Source: Prauserella shujinwangii
GTDB lineage: Bacteria; Actinomycetota; Actinomycetes; Mycobacteriales; Pseudonocardiaceae
Assembly: GCF_003001955.1 (NCBI RefSeq)
Contig: NZ_PVNH01000003.1
Coordinates: 591,042 to 655,041 of the forward strand
Direction of reading: 5' to 3'
DNA: 64,000 bases
The notes under the pieces were generated by a model. The model did not search any database. It saw nothing but the letters and a program-made list of their open reading frames with translations, and was not told the DNA's origin. The translations under genes were made by a program, and so were the position numbers. Positions 55,372 through 63,883 of the stretch are shown here, piece after piece (the first letter of the stretch is position 1; each line of letters begins with the position of its first letter).

Positions 55372-55602
55372 GGGTGCTTCCTCGTTTCTGTTCGAACCGG
55401 TGACACCAACGCGTCGAACGAGGTGGCCGGTTTTCGACACCCGGCACCGGTCCGGTTCCCATCGGTGGCGGTCGGTGTGTCGTTCCAACCGAGCCGCTCG
55501 AAACCTCGACTGCCGGTGATGCAACACCTGATCGAGGACTGTGCCCCGCGCGCCTGGCCCGGCTAACGTCGATGGGCGTCAGCCGGGACGGAGGGGGGCA
55601 CG

Positions 55603-56058
55603 GTGCGGGGTCGAACGTTGCCCAGGGTCGCCGCGGTGTGTGCGGCGCTGGCCGTGGCGGGCGGAGTCGTGACTGGTGGGCCGCGGGAAGCACGAGCGGT
55701 GACGGTGGGGGACACGCTGCCGCGGCAGGCGATCGGCTGCACGCCCGCGGGCCGGCTGATGCCCCTCGGATCCCAGCTGGGCCTCATCGACGGGCAGGGT
55801 GGCGCCGTGTGCACGCACCCGTACCTCCAGCAGGTGTGGGTGCGCACCGCGCTGTTGCGGGACGGCAGGCGGATGGACTCGGGTGGCGCGCACTGCGGGC
55901 CGAACGGGTTCCGCGGCAAGTACTGCGTCGCACCGCACATCAGGGCGGCCGATCCGGCTGGAAGGCAGCGGTTCGAGCTGACGGTCGTCGTCGAGTACCG
56001 GAACGAGCCGGGAGCGCCGAAGCTGACGCGCACGCAGACCTTCAGCGCCCGGTACTGA
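55603..56058 (+). CDS. Secreted small protein A (hypothetical)
   Basis: 151 aa: signal peptide (VRGRTLPRVAAVCAALAVAG, cleavage probably after ARA near residue 31) and a mature domain of about 120 residues with four Cys (GCTPAG, AVCTHPY, AHCGPNG, KYCVAPH), probably two disulfides. Ends with a beta-rich segment (FELTVVVEYRNEPG). No named family recognised. GTG start with GGAGGGGGG upstream. Four bases before the next secreted protein. Confidence 0.72.
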   Translation: MRGRTLPRVAAVCAALAVAGGVVTGGPREARAVTVGDTLPRQAIGCTPAGRLMPLGSQLGLIDGQGGAVCTHPYLQQVWVRTALLRDGRRMDSGGAHCGPNGFRGKYCVAPHIRAADPAGRQRFELTVVVEYRNEPGAPKLTRTQTFSARY

Positions 56059-56062
56059 GGGG

Positions 56063-56494
56063 ATGAACGTGAACCGGCGCAGGGTTGCCGCGGTGACGTC
56101 CGCGGTGTTGAGCACGCTGGCACTGGCGGCGCCGGCTGGTGCCGAGGCACGGACCGGGGCTCCGTGGGGCTGCGCCGTGGACGTCTACTACGAGGTCGAC
56201 GCGCACGGGTACGTGACCGGCTATCCCGCGGCGGTGTGCGGTGGCCGCGGGTCGGCTCAGTACGTTTACATCAAGATCACCGCGAGCATCACCAGAGACG
56301 CCGCCGCGTTCCTCGACAGTTCGGACACGTCGTACGTCAAGGACGCCCCGTACGGCCCCGGCACCTACCCGGGCATCGGGGTCCGGGCCAGGAAACTGGC
56401 CGGAAGGCAGGAGTTCTGCACGCACGTCGATCTGCGGTGGGCGCTGGGCGGGCCCGCGCAGTCGACGCACGGCAAGGCCTGCGCACGCTACTGA
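56063..56494 (+). CDS. Secreted small protein B (hypothetical)
   Basis: 143 aa with a signal peptide (MNVNRRRVAAVTSAVLSTLA, cleavage after AEA near residue 29) and four Cys (WGCAVD, AVCGG, EFCTHV, KACARY). Same size and layout as its upstream neighbour, with a similar VRxxKLAGRQEFCTHV/AGRQRFELTVV segment, so the two may be distant paralogues. No function known. Confidence 0.72.
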   Translation: MNVNRRRVAAVTSAVLSTLALAAPAGAEARTGAPWGCAVDVYYEVDAHGYVTGYPAAVCGGRGSAQYVYIKITASITRDAAAFLDSSDTSYVKDAPYGPGTYPGIGVRARKLAGRQEFCTHVDLRWALGGPAQSTHGKACARY

Positions 56495-56537
56495 GGTCCG
56501 GTCGGCGCGTACGCGCGCCCCGGCCAGCCGGGACGGT

Positions 56538-57395
56538 TCAGCCCATGGGCTCGTGGGTGAGCACCTTCTCGTCGGCGTCTTTCGGTGTCTCGGTGGGTGC
56601 CTTCCTGTTGCGCCGGTTGCGGCCTTCCAGGTACTTGGCGAGGGCGGTCAGCGCGAGGCACATGGCGATGTAGACGACGCCGACGACGATCGCCACGGGG
56701 ATGAACGGCCTGCCGAACTCCGCGATACCGCCGAGGTAACGGGCCTCGCGGATCAGCTCCTCGTACGTGATGAGGAAGCCGAGTGCGGTGTCCTTCAGCA
56801 GCACCACGAGCTGGCTGATGATCGCGGGCAGCATCGCGCGCAACGACTGCGGCAGCAGAACCAGCCGCATCACCTGCGACTTGCGCATGCCCACCGCATA
56901 CGCGGCCTCGCTCTGTCCCTTTGGCAGGGACAGGATGCCCGCCCGGAACACCTCGGCGAGGACCGACCCGTTGTAGAGGGTCAGCCCGATGACGACCGAG
57001 TAGAACGGCGCACCGAGGCTGAGGCCGTAGTGGAAGAAGAAGATCATGACGACGAGCGGTACCGCCCGGAAGAACTCGACGATGATCGTCGAGGGCACGC
57101 GGAAGATCGCGTGGTCCGAGAGCCTGCCCGCCGCGAAGATCGCCCCGAAGAGCAGTGCCAGCACCGCGCCCGCGGCGAACGCGCGCAGCGTGTTGCCGAG
57201 CGCCGCCACCAGCTGGAGCTGGACCTGCTCGTACTGGATCCATTCCCACATGTCCGCGTCGAACTGGCCTGCCTTCGCGAACTGGAAGACGATGAAGGCG
57301 AGCAGGGCGACGATCGCCGATCCGCCGAGCACGGCGTAGACGTTGTGCCGCACCCGCGCCTTCGGCCCCGGGACGTCGAACAGCACCGAGCTCAT
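56538..57395 (-). CDS. gluD: Glutamate ABC transporter permease GluD-like
   Basis: 285-aa inner-membrane permease of the polar amino acid family; HisM-type EAA loop seen as EAAYAVGMRKSQVMRLVLLPQ, helices before and after. Last gene of gluABCD. Basic cytoplasmic tail after the last helix. Start at 57395 overlaps the gluC stop (ATGA). Confidence 0.93.
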   Translation of the reverse strand: MSSVLFDVPGPKARVRHNVYAVLGGSAIVALLAFIVFQFAKAGQFDADMWEWIQYEQVQLQLVAALGNTLRAFAAGAVLALLFGAIFAAGRLSDHAIFRVPSTIIVEFFRAVPLVVMIFFFHYGLSLGAPFYSVVIGLTLYNGSVLAEVFRAGILSLPKGQSEAAYAVGMRKSQVMRLVLLPQSLRAMLPAIISQLVVLLKDTALGFLITYEELIREARYLGGIAEFGRPFIPVAIVVGVVYIAMCLALTALAKYLEGRNRRNRKAPTETPKDADEKVLTHEPMG

Positions 57396-58039
57396 CGGGC
57401 CACCTTCCATCGCCTCTCGAGTGCACGTTGCACCTGCGTCAGCGGGATGACGAGGATGACGAACCCGAGCGCCACCCACAACAGACCGACCAGGACGCTG
57501 TAGCCCCGCTCCGACAGGTAGTTCTGGATGGCGCCCGCCTCGACCACGGAGAAGCCTGCGGCGATCGTGGTGTTCTTCAGCAGCGCGATCATCGTGCTGA
57601 TCATCGGCGGCACGACGGACCGGGTCGCCTGCGGCAGCACGATCGTCGCGAGCGTCTGCCCGAACGTCAGGCCGACCGCCCGCGCCGCCTCGGCCTGGCC
57701 CACCGGGACCGTGTTGATGCCCGAGCGGACGACCTCGCAGACGAACGCCGTGGTGTACAGCGTGAGCGCGACCACGGCCGCCTGGAAGTACGACAGCTGC
57801 ACGAGTTCGAGCAGCGGGTATGCGAAGACGAAGAAGAAGAACAGCAGCGTCAGCGGTGTGTTCCGGAACAGGGTGACGTAGGTGGTACCCGCCGCCCTGA
57901 GAACCGGGACGGGGCTCACCCGCAGCATGGCCAGCGCGGTTCCCAGCACCAGCGAGCCGACGGCCGAGAGCGCGAACAGCTTGATGGTGTTGAGGAAGCC
58001 GGGACCGTACAGGTCAAGGTTGTCCAGCAGGACTTCCAT
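57392..58039 (-). CDS. gluC: Glutamate ABC transporter permease GluC-like
   Basis: 215-aa permease with EAA loop EAARAVGLTFGQTLATIVLPQ and five to six helices. It pairs with GluD to form the channel; ATP from GluA. ATG with GAGGGAAAC upstream. It is separated from gluB by 84 nt containing a strong hairpin. Confidence 0.93.
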   Translation of the reverse strand: MEVLLDNLDLYGPGFLNTIKLFALSAVGSLVLGTALAMLRVSPVPVLRAAGTTYVTLFRNTPLTLLFFFFVFAYPLLELVQLSYFQAAVVALTLYTTAFVCEVVRSGINTVPVGQAEAARAVGLTFGQTLATIVLPQATRSVVPPMISTMIALLKNTTIAAGFSVVEAGAIQNYLSERGYSVLVGLLWVALGFVILVIPLTQVQRALERRWKVAR

Positions 58040-58078
58040 GTTTCCCTCGATGCAGCGTGGTACGGGCGGGACCGGGTG

Positions 58079-58115
58079 GCCCGGCCGGCGGGGACGGAGC
58101 CTCCGCCGGCCGGGC
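58079..58115 (-). other. Intercistronic hairpin between gluB and gluC
   Basis: Perfect 13-bp arms (GCCCGGCCGGCGG and its complement) with an 11-nt loop. Such stems after a binding-protein gene often protect its mRNA or partly terminate transcription, giving more binding protein than permease. Confidence 0.7.
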
Positions 58116-58123
58116 GTGCCGGA

Positions 58124-59038
58124 TCAGTACCGGTCGATGGTGGGCATCTCGGCGGAGGCGCCGGACTTGCCGAGCGTGGCGTCGTAGATCTTCTGCCACG
58201 TGCCGTCGTCCATGGCCTCCTGCAGGATGTCGTTCACCTTGTCCCGCAGGGCCTTGTCGTTCTTCGGCAGGCCGATGCCGTACGGCTCGTCCGAGAAGGT
58301 GTCACCGACGACCTTCAGCTTGTCGGGCTCCTGGGCGGCGTAGCCCTTCAGGATCGCGTCGTCGGTGGTGACGGCGTCCACCTGGCCCTGGGTGAGCTGG
58401 GTGACGCACTGCGAGTAGGTCTGCAGCTCGACGATGTTGCTGTCCTGGGTGAGGTTCTCCTCGCGAACCCGCTGGATGGGGGTCGAGCCGCTCACCGAGC
58501 AGACCTTCTTGCCCTGGAGGTCTTCCTTGCCCTGGATGTCGTTGTTGTCCTTCGCGACGAGCAGGCCCTGGCCGGCGACGAAGTACGGGCCGGCGAAGCT
58601 GATCTGCTCCTTGCGCTTGTCGTTGATCGTGTACGTGCCCACGTAGTAGTGCACGTCGCCGTTGACGATGGCCTGTTCACGGCCTGCTGACGGCACGGCC
58701 TTGTACTGCATCTTCTCCGGGTCGAAGCCCAGCTTGGCGGACACCAGCCGGGCGATCTCGATGTCGAAGCCGCTGTACTCGCCGGTCGTCGGGTCCTTGT
58801 AACCCAGGCCGGGCTGGTCCTCCTTGACACCGACGATGGGACCACCGCTCTGCTGCATCTTGGCGAAGGTGGGAGAGCCCTCGACGCTCACGTCCTGCGC
58901 GACCTCGTAGGTCGGCAGCTGCGCGCCGCCGTCGCCGCCGTCTCCGCTGCCCGAGCCGGTGGGCGAACCTTCCTTGCCGCAGGCGGTGAGGGCGAGACCG
59001 GAGACCATCAATCCCACCACGAGGGTGCGGATCTTCAT
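58124..59038 (-). CDS. gluB: Glutamate-binding lipoprotein GluB-like
   Basis: 304-aa extracytoplasmic solute-binding protein. Lipobox LTAC at residues about 17-20 gives a lipid-anchored Cys, followed by a Gly/Ser linker. Family-3 amino-acid-binding domain seen: GFDIEIARLVSAKLGFDPEK, YYVGTYTINDKRKEQISFAG, CSVSGSTPIQRV. Start at 59038 (MKIRTL) chosen for GGAG 8 nt upstream; an ATG 6 nt upstream is too close to it. Confidence 0.94.
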   Translation of the reverse strand: MKIRTLVVGLMVSGLALTACGKEGSPTGSGSGDGGDGGAQLPTYEVAQDVSVEGSPTFAKMQQSGGPIVGVKEDQPGLGYKDPTTGEYSGFDIEIARLVSAKLGFDPEKMQYKAVPSAGREQAIVNGDVHYYVGTYTINDKRKEQISFAGPYFVAGQGLLVAKDNNDIQGKEDLQGKKVCSVSGSTPIQRVREENLTQDSNIVELQTYSQCVTQLTQGQVDAVTTDDAILKGYAAQEPDKLKVVGDTFSDEPYGIGLPKNDKALRDKVNDILQEAMDDGTWQKIYDATLGKSGASAEMPTIDRY

Positions 59039-59089
59039 GTGCATCTCTCCTGTTTCCGGTTGTGGCGACGTGAATGTCGCCGACCATTG

Positions 59090-59845
59090 TCAGTGGGTCA
59101 GGATCTTGCCAAGGAAGTCCTTGGCGCGCTCGGATTTCGGCGCGGTGAAGAACTCGTTCGGGGTGGTGTCCTCCACGATCTCCCCGTCCGACATGAAGAC
59201 GACCCGGTGGGCGGCCCTGCGGGCGAAGCCCATCTCGTGCGTGACGACGAGCATCGTCATGCCCTCGTCGGCGAGCCCGGTCATCGTGTCCAGCACCTCC
59301 TGGACCATCTCGGGGTCCAGGGCCGAGGTGGGCTCGTCGAACAGCATCACCTTCGGCTTCATCGCCAGCGCCCGCGCGATGGCGGCGCGCTGCTGCTGCC
59401 CGCCGGAGAGCTGGGCCGGGTACTTCTCCGCCTGGTCGGTGATGCCCACCCGTTCGAGCAGTTCCATGGCCGTCTTGCGGGCCTCGGCGGCCGGGACCTT
59501 GCGGACCTTGGTCGGTCCCAGCGTGACGTTCTCGACGATCGTCTTGTGCGCGAAGAGGTTGAACTGCTGGAAGACCATGCCCACGTCCGCCCGCAGCGCG
59601 GCGAGCGCCCTGCCCTCGGCGGGCAACGGCTTGCCGTCGATCGCGATCTCGCCCGAGTTGATCGGCTCGAGGCGGTTGATCGCGCGGCACAGCGTCGACT
59701 TGCCGGAGCCCGAGGGGCCCAGCACCACGACGACCTGTCCCCGGGGCACCTCCAGGTTGATGTCCTTGAGGACGTGCAGGTCACCGAAGTACTTGTTCAC
59801 CGCGCTCGCCCGGATCATCGGCGGCGTGGTCGTGGTGGTCGTCAT
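59090..59845 (-). CDS. gluA: Glutamate ABC transporter ATP-binding protein GluA-like
   Basis: 251-aa ABC ATPase: Walker [11 protein letters not shown]-loop FQQFNLF, signature LSGGQQQR, Walker [15 protein letters not shown]-loop VVTHEMG. First gene of the importer operon. Ribosome site GGAGG 4 nt before the ATG. A direct repeat lies about 75-100 nt upstream. Confidence 0.95.
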   Translation of the reverse strand: MTTTTTTPPMIRASAVNKYFGDLHVLKDINLEVPRGQVVVVLGPSGSGKSTLCRAINRLEPINSGEIAIDGKPLPAEGRALAALRADVGMVFQQFNLFAHKTIVENVTLGPTKVRKVPAAEARKTAMELLERVGITDQAEKYPAQLSGGQQQRAAIARALAMKPKVMLFDEPTSALDPEMVQEVLDTMTGLADEGMTMLVVTHEMGFARRAAHRVVFMSDGEIVEDTTPNEFFTAPKSERAKDFLGKILTH

Positions 59846-59914
59846 CTAACCTCCATCACGGTGATCTGCTCGGATCGCGTGGCGTCACGGCGACACGGGG
59901 GATTTAACACCTCT

Positions 59915-59952
59915 CCGCAACCTCCGCACGGCTCGTCGGCCAAACCGCAACC
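59915..59952. promoter_or_regulatory. Direct repeat GGTTGCGG upstream of gluA
   Basis: On the minus strand GGTTGCGG occurs at 59952-59945 and 59922-59915, 30 bp apart (three helical turns), with TTAAAT nearer the gene as a possible -10. Candidate regulator site. Nothing else recognisable in the 284-nt gap except the miaB promoter. Confidence 0.4.
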
Positions 59953-60083
59953 TTAGGTGTCCTCGGACGCGGTCCGGGGCCGAGGTGGCCGAACTTTATC
60001 CATTCCCGCCCCGGGACGCGCGCTGAGGTGCGGTTTCGGGGGTGCCGGGGGCGGCCGACGCACACGCCGGTCGCGGCGGGGCC

Positions 60084-60089
60084 TACCCT
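60084..60089 (+). promoter_or_regulatory. -10 element of miaB
   Basis: TACCCT, 40 nt before the GTG; gives a short leader with the AGGAG ribosome site. Confidence 0.4.
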
Positions 60090-60129
60090 GGACGGTGCAC
60101 CAACGCAACGCGCGCGACCAGGAGAACGG

Positions 60130-61614
60130 GTGACCCGGACCTATCAGATCCGCACCTTCGGCTGCCAGATGAACGTGCACGACTCGGAGCGGCTCGCCGG
60201 GCAGCTGGAGGACGCGGGCTACGTCCCCGCCGCCGCTGGCGGCACGCCGGACGTCGTCGTGTTCAACACGTGTGCCGTCCGTGAGAACGCCGACAACAAG
60301 CTGTACGGCAACCTCGGGCACCTGCGCTCGGCGAAGGCGGACAACCCGGGCATGCAGATCGCGGTCGGCGGTTGCCTCGCCCAGAAGGACCGTGGCGAGA
60401 TCGTCCGGCGCGCCCCGTGGGTCGACGTCGTGTTCGGCACCCACAACATCGGGTCGCTGCCGGTGCTGCTCGAGCGGGCCCGGCACAACGCGCAGGCGCA
60501 GGTCGAGATCCTGGAGTCGCTCGAGACGTTCCCCTCGACGCTGCCCGCCCGCCGCGAGTCGGCGTACTCCGGCTGGGTCTCCATCTCCGTCGGCTGCAAC
60601 AACACGTGCACCTTCTGCATCGTGCCCTCGCTGCGGGGCAAGGAGCGCGACCGGCGGCCGGGCGAGGTCCTGGCCGAGGTGGAGGCGCTCGTGGCCGAAG
60701 GGGTGCTGGAGGTGACCCTGCTCGGGCAGAACGTCAACTCCTACGGCGTCGAGTTCGGAGACCGGTTCGCGTTCGGCAAGCTGCTGCGCTCGTGCGGTTC
60801 GGTGGACGGTCTGGAGCGGGTGCGGTTCACCTCGCCGCATCCGGCGGCGTTCACCGACGACGTGATCGACGCGATGGCCGAGACGCCGAACGTCTGCCAC
60901 CAGCTGCACATGCCACTGCAGTCGGGATCGGACCGCGTGCTGAAGGCGATGCGGCGCTCGTACCGGTCCTCCCGCTTCCTGTCCATCCTGGACCGGGTCC
61001 GCGCCGCCATGCCGGACGCGGCGATCACCACCGACATCATCGTGGGCTTCCCCGGGGAGACCGAGGAGGACTTCGAGCAGACCCTGGAGGTCGTCCGGCA
61101 GGCCCGGTTCTCCGGGGCGTTCACCTTCCAGTACTCGAAGCGCCCTGGCACTCCGGCCGCCGAGATGGCGGGCCAGCTGCCGAAGGAGGTCGTGCAGGAG
61201 CGCTACGACCGCCTCGTCGCGCTGCAGGACGAGATCGCCTGGGCGGAGAACAAGAAGCTGCTCGGCAGCAAGGTCGAGCTGCTCGTCGCGACGGGGGAGG
61301 GCCGCAAGGACGCCGAGACCCGGCGGATGAGCGGCCGGGCCCGCGACGGCAGGCTCGTGCACTTCACCCCGGCGGGCGCGGCCGTGGACGGCACCGTGCG
61401 CCCCGGGGACATCGTCGAGACCACCGTCACCTACGCGGCGCCGCACCACCTGGTGGCCGACGGCGACCTGCTGTCCCACCGGCGGACGCGCGCGGGCGAC
61501 AACGCGGAGGCGGGCCTGCGGCCCCGGACCAGCGGTGTGGCGCTCGGGCTGCCGTCCTTCGGGGCGCCGCGGGCGGAGGCGGTCTCGTCCGGTAGCGGAG
61601 GGTGCGCGCTGTGA
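60130..61614 (+). CDS. miaB: tRNA-2-methylthio-N6-dimethylallyladenosine synthase
   Basis: 494-aa radical-SAM methylthiotransferase modifying A37 of tRNAs that read UNN codons. N-terminal cluster Cys in [15 protein letters not shown] and GGCLAQK; radical-SAM motif [12 protein letters not shown]-terminal TRAM domain ([17 protein letters not shown]). The GTG start has AGGAG 5 nt upstream. The stop overlaps the next gene (GTGA). Position near recA/recX matches M. tuberculosis Rv2733c. Confidence 0.96.
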   Translation: MTRTYQIRTFGCQMNVHDSERLAGQLEDAGYVPAAAGGTPDVVVFNTCAVRENADNKLYGNLGHLRSAKADNPGMQIAVGGCLAQKDRGEIVRRAPWVDVVFGTHNIGSLPVLLERARHNAQAQVEILESLETFPSTLPARRESAYSGWVSISVGCNNTCTFCIVPSLRGKERDRRPGEVLAEVEALVAEGVLEVTLLGQNVNSYGVEFGDRFAFGKLLRSCGSVDGLERVRFTSPHPAAFTDDVIDAMAETPNVCHQLHMPLQSGSDRVLKAMRRSYRSSRFLSILDRVRAAMPDAAITTDIIVGFPGETEEDFEQTLEVVRQARFSGAFTFQYSKRPGTPAAEMAGQLPKEVVQERYDRLVALQDEIAWAENKKLLGSKVELLVATGEGRKDAETRRMSGRARDGRLVHFTPAGAAVDGTVRPGDIVETTVTYAAPHHLVADGDLLSHRRTRAGDNAEAGLRPRTSGVALGLPSFGAPRAEAVSSGSGGCAL

Positions 61615-62090
61615 GCGGGGCGAACGGAGACGACCGGGGCGACCTCGGCGAGCTGGCGGCCGACGTCGACGAGGCGGTGAACAGGGCGGTCAAGACGGTT
61701 GAGCTCGGGCGTCGCGGGTTCGTGCTGTCCCTGCTGGCGTTCGTGCTGATCGTCGGTCTGCTGCTGCCGTGGGCGGGCGGGCACGTCGGCTGGCAGGTGC
61801 TGGCCGGGAAGGACGACGCGATCCCGCAGCTGTTCGCGGTGACCTCGACGGCCTTCGGCATCCTGGCGACCGCGCTCGCTCTGGCCACCCGGCGCTGGTG
61901 GCTGGCGTGGGTGTGCGCGGTCGGCGGCTGGTTCGCGTTCGTCGACGGCGTGCTGGCGATCTGGTCGCAGCAGTCGTCGGGCGCCAGTGGCGCCGCGGGC
62001 AGTGGACCCGGGATCGGCATGGTCATCGCGACGATCGGCATGGCGGTGCTCGCCGCGCAGTGGATGCGGGTGGCCTGGTCCCGCTCCTGA
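61611..62090 (+). CDS. Rv2732c-like membrane protein
   Basis: 159-aa protein with an acidic N-terminus and four membrane helices ([69 protein letters not shown]). It follows miaB as Rv2732c does in M. tuberculosis. Function unknown. Translation coupled to miaB through GTGA. Confidence 0.85.
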   Translation: MSGANGDDRGDLGELAADVDEAVNRAVKTVELGRRGFVLSLLAFVLIVGLLLPWAGGHVGWQVLAGKDDAIPQLFAVTSTAFGILATALALATRRWWLAWVCAVGGWFAFVDGVLAIWSQQSSGASGAAGSGPGIGMVIATIGMAVLAAQWMRVAWSRS

Positions 62091-62141
62091 TCGGCCCGGA
62101 ACGCTGGCCTTCCTGTGGTCGACATCACAGCGCAGACCTGT

Positions 62142-62166
62142 CATACTGGCTACTCCATACTGTATG
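62142..62166. promoter_or_regulatory. Candidate GntR-type operator upstream of the MFS gene
   Basis: CATACTGTATG (62156-62166) is a perfect palindrome and its half CATACTG is repeated at 62142-62148, 14 bp away. The stretch is AT-rich and lies just upstream of the ribosome site, fitting a repressor operator. Confidence 0.5.
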
Positions 62167-62184
62167 CAAAAAAGGGGTGGCTGT

Positions 62185-63555
62185 ATGTCCGGTCCGGCTG
62201 TGGCCCCGCGTGTGCGGGAGGTCCGTGACTTCTACGGCCGGCGCTACCGCGTCGGCGAGACCGACCGTGACCTGCTGGGACGGTCACGAGCCTCGATGCT
62301 GTGGGCGGCGTGGGCCGCGATGCTGGTCGCCAGCGTGGGGCAGTACGGCTATGGCGCGCTGATGCCCGTGCTCGGCACCACCCACGGCTGGAGCCTCGCC
62401 CAGAGCGGCTGGGTGCTCGCCGTGTGGATCCTGTGCCAGAGCGGCACCGTGTACCCGGCGGCGCGGTTGCGGAGCAGGCTCGGCCTGCCTCCCGCCGCCA
62501 CGATGCTCGTCGGCGCGGCCCTGTGTGCCACCGGGCTGGTGACCCTGGGTGGGTCGAGCGGGTTCCTCGTGGTGCTGCTCAACCACGGGGTGCTGGGCGG
62601 CATCGGCGCGGGCCTGATCTACGGCACCTGCCTCGGTGTGGTCGCGAAGTGGTACCCGGAGCGGCCCGGCCGGACGGCGTTCGTGAGCGGCGCGTTCGCC
62701 TACGGAGCGGTGCCGTTCGTGCTGCTCGCCGGGGCGCTGGCCGGGCCGGGGTCGCTGGAGGTCTTCCTCGGCGCCGCGGGTGGCGCCGTGGTCGTGCTGG
62801 TCTGCGCCGCGGGCCTGGTGCTGCGGGACCCGCCCGAGTACTGGTGGCCTGCCCATGTCGACCCGAAGGCGTGGGCGCTCGACAAGACGGTGAACCCGGG
62901 TCTGCGCGGCAACCGGCCCGCGATCCGGCGCTACTCGGTGGCCGAGCTGGTGCGATGCCGGGAGTCGGTGGTGCTGTACCTCGCCGTGACGTGCGCGGCG
63001 GCGGTCATCCTGTTCGACATCGCCTACCTGGCGGTGTTCGCGACGGCCGGCGGATGGAGTGCCGGATTCGGCGCGGTCACCCTCGCCGTGCTCGCCACGG
63101 CGAGCGGCGTCACGCGCACGGCCGAGGGCTGGGCAGGCGACCGGTTCGGCAGGCGCCGGGTCGTGCGGGTCGCCCTGTACGCGGGGGGAGTGGCGCAGCC
63201 GCTCCTGCTGCTGGCGGGCGAGCGCGGGATGGCGCCGCTGCTCCTGCTCGGCGCCGCGCTCGCCGGCGGTGCGGCCGGGGCGTGCTACGGGCTGCTGCCC
63301 GGTCTCGTCGCGGGACACTTCGGCGATCGGCCCGGACTGCCCAACTTCGGCGTCTTCTACGGGGCCAAGGCGGTCGGCGGCCTGGTCGGGGTCGCGCTCG
63401 CCGGGCACGTCGTCGCCTCCGACGGGTACGGCGCCGCGTTCGTCGTGGCCGCCGCGCTGAGCCTCACCGGCGCCGGGCTCGTGCGGCTGTTGCGCCAGCC
63501 AGGACGGCCCCGGTTGAGCCTGCCCGGGCTCGCGGAACCGGCGCTGAGCCGCTGA
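62185..63555 (+). CDS. MFS transporter, oxalate/formate antiporter (OFA)-like
   Basis: 456-aa twelve-helix major facilitator. The N-terminal extension (VREVRDFYGRRYRVGETDRD) and helices with YGYGALMPVLGTTHGWS and GGIGAGLIYGTCLGVVAKWYPERPG match the OFA/monocarboxylate branch. It may import or exchange small carboxylates. ATG 62185 has AAGGGG upstream; earlier in-frame starts lie within the operator region. Confidence 0.88.
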   Translation: MSGPAVAPRVREVRDFYGRRYRVGETDRDLLGRSRASMLWAAWAAMLVASVGQYGYGALMPVLGTTHGWSLAQSGWVLAVWILCQSGTVYPAARLRSRLGLPPAATMLVGAALCATGLVTLGGSSGFLVVLLNHGVLGGIGAGLIYGTCLGVVAKWYPERPGRTAFVSGAFAYGAVPFVLLAGALAGPGSLEVFLGAAGGAVVVLVCAAGLVLRDPPEYWWPAHVDPKAWALDKTVNPGLRGNRPAIRRYSVAELVRCRESVVLYLAVTCAAAVILFDIAYLAVFATAGGWSAGFGAVTLAVLATASGVTRTAEGWAGDRFGRRRVVRVALYAGGVAQPLLLLAGERGMAPLLLLGAALAGGAAGACYGLLPGLVAGHFGDRPGLPNFGVFYGAKAVGGLVGVALAGHVVASDGYGAAFVVAAALSLTGAGLVRLLRQPGRPRLSLPGLAEPALSR

Positions 63556-63560
63556 GCCGC

Positions 63561-63693
63561 GCGGACACGCGAGTGCTGCGTCCGGCGGGTGAGTGCCGCG
63601 TGGTGATTCCGCGCCATGCACTGTGTCCGCGACTTGCGCACGTGTGCCTGCGCCGCGCGACGCGGACACGCGTCCACAGATCGCGGACACGCG
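63561..63693 (+). repeat. GCGGACACGCG repeats in the MFS-sucD gap
   Basis: GCGGACACGCG occurs at 63561-63571, 63662-63672 and 63683-63693; the last two are part of a 21-bp direct repeat that continues with a TCCACAGA/TGCACAGA-like end. The 328-nt gap has no gene. Confidence 0.65.
63571..63600 (+). repeat. 3'-array, two units, downstream of the MFS gene
   Basis: GAGTGCTGCG at 63571 and GAGTGCCGCG at 63591, 20 bp apart, 15 nt after the stop in the sense direction. Same family as the 40761 array. Confidence 0.7.
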
Positions 63694-63767
63694 TGCACAG
63701 AACGTCCTTTGAGGACAGAGATTTTCTGGTCGCCGGTACCGGTGAGCGGCGAAACGGCACGAGTGGA

Positions 63768-63803
63768 ACCGGTCGAGGACGACGGCCGCCGTCCTCGACC
63801 GGT
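63768..63803. terminator. Bidirectional terminator candidate between the MFS and sucD genes
   Basis: ACCGGTCGAGGAC and its exact complement (13-bp arms, 10-nt loop, one more pair inside) stand between convergent genes. Confidence 0.65.
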
Positions 63804-63883
63804 ACGGAACTCGAACACTACGGACGTCACCGGCGCGGAACACCGGGCTCGTGTGCGAGGAACGTGCTCCGGCTACGGTCCGC

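Noticed and set aside
63811..63826. LexA box near TCGAACAC in the MFS-sucD gap
   Set aside because: Only the left half matches; the right half lacks GTTCG and no start codon follows at a sensible distance.
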